12,995 nucleotides of DNA from Pleurotus ostreatus/Saccharomyces cerevisiae fusant (taxonomy: Eukaryota; Opisthokonta), in contig JAMQCK010001018.1 of NCBI GenBank assembly GCA_024196135.1, forward strand, positions 1 to 12,995, in the 5' to 3' direction. Under the pieces are notes generated by a model that saw only the letters and a program-made list of their open reading frames with translations, was not told where the DNA came from and made no database searches. Shown piece by piece: positions 7,901 through 12,995 of the stretch. Numbering within the stretch: the first letter of the stretch is position 1; each line of letters opens with the position of its first letter. The position numbers and the translations under genes are program-made.

Positions 7901-8121
7901 ACGACCCCTACGCCGCCACCGAAGCCATCAAGCGACAGCGCGAAGGCCAGATGTACATCAAGCAGTACATCAAAGAGAACCCGAAGGAGTTCCAGAAGGT
8001 GCGCGACCTGCTCGCGCGGCTCGAGGGGTCCATCTGGCGGCTGTCGGCGGAGAGGAAGCAGGAGCTGAGGAGAAGGTCGCTGTTGAATGGGATTCCGGGG
8101 TTGAAGGTGAATGTTGTGTAG
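4976..8121 (+). CDS. Apc8/Cdc23-like TPR subunit of the anaphase-promoting complex (divergent)
   Basis: Best model: 4976-5067, 5120-5221, 5389-5624, 5698-5791, 5842-5974, 6097-6292, 6452-6631, 6757-6921, 7035-7143, 7201-7257, 7360-7526, 7595-7725, 7873-8121; 1911 nt, 636 aa. The N-terminus ([20 protein letters not shown], then [15 protein letters not shown]) matches the Cdc23/Apc8 opening. [20 protein letters not shown] and [14 protein letters not shown] form the first TPR-like helices, followed by [18 protein letters not shown] and [11 protein letters not shown]. The TPR core has [58 protein letters not shown] and LGRSYSAL. Family role: scaffold TPR subunit of APC/C, the E3 ligase that drives mitotic exit. 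After about residue 510 it no longer resembles the family; the last two exons are Lys/Arg/Glu-rich ([20 protein letters not shown]). The junction between exons 2 and 3 is uncertain: the best donor (GTAAGT, 5206) breaks frame, and 5238/5287 is an alternative giving 675 aa. The donor at 5975 is an unusual GTCTGT. It could be an APC8 paralogue rather than the sole APC8. Confidence 0.84.
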
Positions 8122-8537
8122 GCTGGAGGGTCAGCGAAAGGGAGGGATGATTTAGAGCGTCGGCCATGGGTGTCGGTGAGTCGAAGCGATCTTCTACATC
8201 TTTGTAGCTCTGACCAAAACTCGCTCGCAGGGGTATACTTCTCTTGTATTCGTATGCAGATCTAAAAGAAAGTCTTCGTGCACTTCTTCTATCTCTCCTC
8301 CACCGATGTTCGGTAACCCTAGAGGTATATCTCCGCGTTGTACAAGCTTCCGCCTCCACCAACGAGAGACAGTACGAGTAAATCAGGCAACAGCAATTAT
8401 GCTACAGGTCGAATAGTGCGTATATGTGAGGTAGATCTACCGTAAGATAAAGCTCATGCGACAGGGAGAGATCAGGAGAAGCAGTATCCGCGACGTCGAG
8501 GCGCACGCGATGTAACCATCCCAGTAGTAGCTACGCG

Positions 8538-8579
8538 ATCCCTAGTAGGCAGATACGAATCCCTAGTAGGCAGATACGA
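8538..8579. repeat. Exact 21-bp tandem duplication
   Basis: The unit at 8538-8558 (starting ATCCCTAGTAGGCAGATAC) is repeated without a mismatch at 8559-8579. Identity suggests a recent slippage duplication. It is non-coding in my reading. Confidence 0.85.
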
Positions 8580-8728
8580 TTCCGCTAGATACAGCCAGCG
8601 GTACAGAGTATCGACCGGGCGGGTAGGTGGGGAGAGAGGAATAAATAGTGCGAGTCCCTAGGAGAGCAGCGTGGGTCGCGAAGCCAATGTCCGTCCAGTC
8701 CAAGCTGGACAACCGAGTCAGAGATAAG

Positions 8729-8898
8729 AGTCGGGCCCAGAGGGATAAGGTCGGGGCCCTACAGAGGGAAACAGTAGCAGGCCGTAGGGCGCTGTACAGA
8801 TGGACACCGCCCGGAGGCGTTGTACATGTAGACAGCAAGCCCGAAGGTCATGCAAAGAGACAGCAGACCCGAGGGAACAAGCCTCGAGCCCGAGGGAG
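8729..8898. repeat. Cluster of imperfect short direct repeats
   Basis: GTCGGGCCCAGAGGG (8729-8743) recurs as GTCGGGGCCCTACAGAGGG (8750-8768). AGACAGCAAGCCCGAAGG (8830-8847) recurs 28 nt later as AGACAGCAGACCCGAGGG (8858-8875), and a partial copy, GCCCGAGGGAGT, follows near 8887-8898. The pattern suggests a decayed minisatellite or a remnant of a repeat element; I cannot assign it to a family. Confidence 0.45.
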
Positions 8899-9149
8899 TG
8901 GCGGGGGTAGGAGGAAAAAGTCATGTCCGAGAGGCAACAGGTATACCCAAAGACAAAGTAGGAGGGTGGTGGTGAGGTGAGGGGTGTAAGGTGAGGGGGC
9001 GAGACGTGGCGTGTAGAATGGAAGGCGGTAAGGTAGGGTGGGGCGTGAAAATCGTGCCAGGCGTCGAACGTCGTGCCATGCATCAGGCGGAGACAAGGCG
9101 AGGCGTCGGCGTCGCGGAGTACATTTCAGTCGGTCTAGACGCAGTCGAT

Positions 9150-11422
9150 TCACAACGCCATAAGCGCCACCACAGCCGAGAGCGCGACCGCAAGCCCAGC
9201 CGGGCCCACCGCCATCGCGCCATTGTTGTTGTCGTCCTGGCTGTCGCTCGTCTGCTCCGACCCGGAGCCCGACGCCGTGCCCGTCCCGCTCACACTGCCG
9301 CCGTTGTACGTCGCGCGGATGATGTCCGCCGCCTGCTCCGCCACGCCGTACGTCGGCGCCATCAAGTGGCACGCGAGCGAGACGGGGAAGACGGACGAGT
9401 CCGCGACGCGCACGTTCGCCGTGCCGTACACGCGCAGGCGCGCATCGACGACGCCGCCCTTGGCCTTCGGCATCATCGCGCAGGTGGACGAGGGGTGGTA
9501 CTCCGTGTACACGTTGTCCTTGATCCACGCGTCCCAGTCGTCGTCGGTCTGCACGTTGCTTCCCGGCGTGGTCTCGTCGCCGAAGACGCTCGAGAGCGCG
9601 TCGCTGTTGGCGACCTGGCGCGCGAACTTGAAGCCCGCGCGGAGGATCTGGAGGTCGGCGGTGTGCGAGAGGTACTGCGGGTCGATGACGGGGTAGTCGA
9701 AAGCGGAGGTCGAGTTGATCGTGAGGCGGCCCTCGGAGAAGGGGTGCTGGATGGCAGCGGTGATGCCAACGTAGCCGTCGCCCATGAGGTTGAGCAGGAG
9801 CTCGATGCCACCAACAGTCTCGTCGAGCATGTTCGCAGAGAACTGGTAGATGCTCTTGTAGCCCTCCTTGACTTCGTCAGGGTAGCTGCCAACGAGGTTG
9901 TTGACCGAGTCGTCGAGCGCGCCGAGAACGTCGCTCTTGAGCTGCGCCACAGCGTCGGCGCCCATGATGGCGGTCATGTTGACGTAGGCAGTAGCAGAGT
10001 TGACGAAGGAGAGGAATTCCGCAGAGGTCTGCACTTAGAGTTAGAGCGCATATACTCAGCTTCACAGGAAGCTACCTACCTCGCCGTTCTTGAACAGGTG
10101 GCCGGCAGTGTCAACGCTGGTCGAGTAGATGATAGCGCTGCCCAAGTGGTCGATGAGGTGGCTGCCGACACCCGGAAGCTCGACGACTTTCTCGACGCCA
10201 GCACTCGAGAGCACATCTGACGGACCGACACCGCTGACCATGAGGAGCTGCGGGCTGCCAATGACACCGCCAGCGAGGATGACCTCCTTGTTAACCTTCA
10301 CGGTCTTGGTGGAGACGCCATAGTCAGTCGAGTAGTCGACGCCAGTAGCCGTGACATTGTCCGCGTTGCTCGTGTCAAAGTTGATCTTGAGGCCGTGCGC
10401 ATTTGGCAAGACGTGCAGGTTGTCGCGCGGCGGCAGAGGGTCGATGTATGCGGACCGAGAGTACGAGCGAGTCCAGTTGGCGGGGTTGATGGAGGAAGTC
10501 GTGACGAAGGTGCCGTGGGTCTGGCCGCCATCCGGGCTCGGGTTGTGCGGGACACCGAGGCTCTCGAGAGCGGACTGATACTGTGAAACAGCCTCGAATG
10601 AACTAGGAACACGGTCAGTCGTCGCCTCAAAACACGCGATATGCACGACTCACTAGCCGGGATAGCTAACATGCAGAGGTCCGTCCGAGCCGTGTACGCT
10701 GCTGTCGTCATCGATGCGGGCGAGGGACGCGATGTCACTTGACGGAGGGCTGTACGTCTCGGCCTTGTTCATCGCCTTGTGAAGGGCGTCCCAAGTCCAG
10801 TACTGAGCACCATCCTCGTCGTCCTCGGCCACGATGTCGTGCCAGGCGTTGATCTCGACCTCGGAGGGTCGCACCATGTACATGCCGTTGATGGCTATAT
10901 CCGAACGTGTGAGCGGATAGCATGTCGGGATGGGAATAGACGCGTACCCGAGGAGCCACCCAGCACCTTGCCACGGGGCCACGAAGCCTCATGACCGTTG
11001 ATTCCACTCTGGGCTGTGGTGGTGTACGCCCAATCGTATTCGGACTTGACAAGTCCATTCTGGTAGGTTTCCGCGGGAGTGTCTGCAGCGCGAGTTAGTC
11101 ACCGCGGAAGTTTGTGGGGACGGACAAGACGTACTGATGCGGTCGGCGACGTCGTCGCCAGTGCCACCTGCTTCGAGGACGAGCACAGTGTGGTTAGAGT
11201 CCTCGGAAAGGCGGGAGGCGAGGACGAGGCTGGGTATATGCGTCAGAAGTCGCGCAAATTTCTTTGGCTTGGCACTCACCCAGCGAGGCCGCCACCGACG
11301 ATTACGAAGTCGTATTCATCATCGGCAGCGTCTACGATGCCGCGGGCGCTGTGGGATGCGGAGGCGGTAGCGAGCGGAAGTGCGCAGAGCGCAAGCGCGA
11401 GCGTCGAAGTCGTCGAGCGCAT
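9150..11422 (-). CDS. Secreted GMC-family FAD oxidoreductase (CAZy AA3-like) with GPI-like tail
   Basis: Minus-strand exons 11422-11280, 11229-11135, 11082-10948, 10894-10654, 10602-10080 and 10028-9150; 2016 nt, 671 aa, all phases consistent and introns 50-53 nt. Residues 1-22 form a signal peptide. DFVIVGGGLAGL with GGGLAG at 43-48 is the FAD Rossmann loop. WPRGKVLGGSS at 114-124 is GMC signature 1, and GGVIGSPQLLMVSG at 316-329 corresponds to signature 2. Catalytic His557 (EYHPSSTCAMM) and His600 (ACHLMAPTYGVAEQAADII) make the His-His pair of glucose oxidase-like and related enzymes. Several Asn-X-Ser/Thr sequons fit secretion. Family role: oxidation of an alcohol or sugar with FAD, passing electrons to O2 (H2O2) or quinones; in wood-decay fungi this supports lignocellulose breakdown. 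The substrate is not predictable. After the catalytic domain comes a Ser/Gly/Thr linker (about 623-648) and a hydrophobic tail (652-671), resembling a GPI-attachment signal, which is unusual for the family. A TATAAG lies about 70 bp upstream. Confidence 0.93.
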
Positions 11423-11490
11423 CGCGGCAAAAGTCGTGTTGAGAAGATGGGGGACGGAAGAGAAACGTTGGCCGTAAGTGGAAGCCGGGG

Positions 11491-11496
11491 CTTATA
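11491..11496 (-). promoter_or_regulatory. TATA box of the GMC oxidoreductase gene
   Basis: TATAAG on the minus strand (inside GGTTATAAGCCCC), about 70 bp upstream of the ATG at 11422. Position and orientation fit a core promoter with a short 5' leader. Confidence 0.55.
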
Positions 11497-12564
11497 ACCC
11501 CGCACAAGCGCCAGTCACCTGATCCACGCGGCCCTCCGAAATTGCCTGATTAGGCAGCCGAGTAGCCTTTTCCGGACAAGCGCCTGGGCTCCGTCGACGG
11601 GGCTGTGCTTGATGGGTGTCGGATCCGGAGTGGCCGCCAAGACCTGGACCGCGTCCTCTGGCGCGTCGCCAGCCCCGTTGCATTCGCCGCACTCTCGAAC
11701 GCGATGGGAGCATGCGCCCAGCCCGCAGCTGGACACACCATCGCACCGACGTCGCTCCAACTCCATCTTCGTGCGCGAACTCACCGACGACTTCACCCGC
11801 CTCGATGCTCCCCATCGCGCCAGGGTAGTCCCAGGGACTGTCGATTGACGTGGTTCGCATCAAGAGTCGCGCCCCAAGGCTAGCCTCTTCTTGAATGAAT
11901 AGTTGTCTGCGTCTTCTCGCCGCGCTGAACCCCTGGCCGACCAATCTGCTCCAGCGCATTCAATTTCCTCGGGATCAAGTTGGTATTTGTGCAGGTACTG
12001 CTCGTTGCCATGGCGAAGTCTGCAATATAACAACTCTCAATATATCTGCGCCCCTGTAAGCGACTGGGTCTGTCGAGACAAGAAGAAAATTATGGGTGCC
12101 TGCGTCGGACGATTGCACGATGTCTTCTGTCCTCGAGGAACTCTCCGCTGCCCTTGCACAGCCGACGGCGTTTCTCCAGCCTCGCCGTGCTCTTCTGGTC
12201 TCGCCGTCGCGCTGCTCTTGCGTCTCGCTTCATCTCACATGCATGCCTGTCCGGCGAGGCGTCGGTGAGATCTACTCTGCGCCATCGCAAGACATCGCCA
12301 AGGACGTTTGCCCTCAGCGCAGATCCCCGAGGTTGGTCACGTGGTTAGTTCGACTTCAATGCTCTAAATGAAAGCATCAGTGAGGCGAGGGTGAAGCGTG
12401 TAGATACCAGATACAGGACGTGTAAGTCCTTGCTACTTGTTGGTTGTCGGTGCATATCTTCTGTCGTCAGGACAGAATTATTGGACAAGGAGAAATCTGC
12501 ACGTTTGTGGCAAAATTGCCATGGGCGAGGACCCCATGGAAGAACAGGAATGAACAATGGCACA
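11497..12564. other. About 1.07 kb with no recognisable gene
   Basis: Open frames up to 155 codons exist, but their translations are Arg/Ser/Pro-rich and show no known motif, so I treat them as chance. The left part is presumably the upstream regulatory region of the GMC gene; TGCCTGATTAGGCA, a 5-bp-arm inverted repeat near 11541-11554, is the only small structure I noted there. A CACGTG E-box lies at 12338-12343. The right end abuts the putative LTR. Confidence 0.5.
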
Positions 12565-12798
12565 TGTTGTGGTGAGAGGGTGCGCGCAGGGACGTGGTTA
12601 GACGTCGAGAGGGTGGGTGCGTGTGATCAAGGCGTAGGGTCGTTTGCCTCGCAAACGCATGCCCTCGCCGCTGTATTTCACTGTATATATACTAAACTAC
12701 AAAGTAACTAGAAATTTCGCCTTATTAAGCAATCTTAGTCAGCACCTTAGTAAGCTCCTTCGAGGGCTGGCGAGTCGCTTCCAGCAGCTCCCTCAACA
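12565..12798 (-). mobile_element. Probable LTR of a Copia-type retrotransposon
   Basis: This 234-bp block has the ends of an LTR: on the plus strand it begins TGTTGTGG and ends CCTCAACA, so on the minus strand it starts TGTTGAGGG and ends CCACAACA. On the minus strand it is directly preceded by a polypurine tract (GAGGGGGAG), the usual primer site next to a 3' LTR. A TATATATA-like promoter core lies inside (about 12683-12690). The composition changes from GC-rich to AT-rich inside the block. It would be the 3' LTR of an element lying mostly beyond the right edge, or a solo LTR with some internal sequence. Copia rather than Gypsy is a guess from the TGTTGA start and the PPT style. Confidence 0.58.
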
Positions 12799-12995
12799 CT
12801 CCCCCTCGACTCGAGCAGGCCGAGTGTCGGAACTCTGCGAAGCCGGAACTCCCCCTCAAGACCAGGCCGATGACCCGTGGTGATCGGCAGCGAAGTGTCC
12901 CGGGCGAACACATCCTCGTGCCCCGGCAAAACACCCTGCACGACTCCCCCACGCGGAGTCACTGCGGTCCGTGATCTTATCTACACGTTATCTAC
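12799..12995 (-). mobile_element. Polypurine tract and possible degenerate internal end of the LTR element
   Basis: The minus strand reads CTCGAGTCGAGGGGGAG immediately before the LTR (plus 12799-12815), a typical polypurine tract. A second GAGGGGGAG occurs about 50 bp further in (plus 12849-12857). No reverse transcriptase or RNase H motif is visible in the remaining bases. Two minus-strand frames of 71 and 75 codons cross the region, but I do not recognise them. Confidence 0.4.

Larger units (their letters stand above)
8122..9149. other. Convergent intergenic region with degenerate short repeats
   Basis: About 1 kb lies between the stops of the Apc8-like gene (+) and the GMC oxidoreductase gene (-). 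No coding sequence is convincing on either strand. It contains an exact 21-bp tandem duplication (8538-8579) and several imperfect direct repeats between about 8729 and 8898. The 3' UTRs of both genes must lie at its edges. Confidence 0.6.

Noticed and set aside
8848..9528. 226-codon minus-strand open frame overlapping the GMC 3' end
   Set aside because: It is in another frame from the GMC sequence and reads as Arg/Gly/Asp-rich low-complexity shadow before running into the repeat-rich spacer.
8991..10220. 409-codon plus-strand open frame opposite the GMC gene
   Set aside because: It lies antisense to the last two exons of a well-supported GMC gene, crosses one of its introns, and its translation is a run of Arg/Val/His/Ala typical of the reverse strand of GC-biased coding DNA. 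No domain is visible.
11492..11959. 155-codon minus-strand open frame upstream of the GMC gene
   Set aside because: It starts in the upstream region and runs through to the GMC TATA box. Its composition is Arg/Gly-rich and nothing in it is recognisable.
12096..12371. 91-codon plus-strand frame with a plausible start (MPASDDCTMSSVLEEL)
   Set aside because: The first residues look protein-like, but the rest is Ser/Cys/Arg-rich with no motif and no convincing continuation by splicing.
1..12995. CRISPR array, bacterial operon, phage or plasmid features
   Set aside because: All supported genes are spliced eukaryotic genes, and no regularly spaced identical repeats were found. The only tandem repeats are two-copy units.

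Overview
The window reads as nuclear DNA from a GC-rich basidiomycete fungus, most likely an Agaricomycete and possibly a polypore. The reasons are spliced genes with many short GT...AG introns (mostly 45-60 nt, often with CTAAC/CTGAC-like branch sites), closely packed genes on both strands, a secreted GMC oxidoreductase of the wood-decay type, and the end of an LTR retroelement. There is no operon structure and no sign of bacterial or plasmid DNA. All exon models were built by hand from reading frame, splice sites and remembered family motifs; none was checked by alignment.

Layout from left to right. Bases 1-911 hold no convincing gene. At 912-2584 (+) is a six-exon gene for a membrane-anchored RING-CH (MARCH-like) E3 ubiquitin ligase. 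At 2803-3396 (-) and 3997-4404 (-) lie two tandem paralogues encoding small (103 and 96 aa) Gly-rich hydrophilic proteins. They share intron positions, a 15-nt micro-exon, a 3'-flanking motif and a TATA-region motif. At 4976-8121 (+), divergent from the second paralogue, is a gene of about 13 exons for an Apc8/Cdc23-like TPR subunit of the anaphase-promoting complex. Its C-terminus looks unlike the family, and its promoter carries two ACGCGT (MCB) boxes. About 1 kb of non-coding DNA with short degenerate repeats follows. At 9150-11422 (-) is a six-exon GMC-family FAD oxidoreductase with a signal peptide and an unusual Ser/Gly-rich, GPI-like C-terminal tail. Bases 11497-12564 show no gene. At 12565-12798 is a probable Copia-type LTR, read on the minus strand, with a polypurine tract beside it; the element would continue past the right edge.

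The genes do not form one pathway. Two touch ubiquitin signalling (RING-CH ligase, APC/C subunit), but their adjacency is probably coincidental. The points most worth a second look are the duplicated small-protein genes with conserved non-coding motifs, the 227-nt polypyrimidine intron in one of them, the divergent C-terminus of the Apc8-like protein, and the possibly GPI-anchored GMC oxidoreductase.
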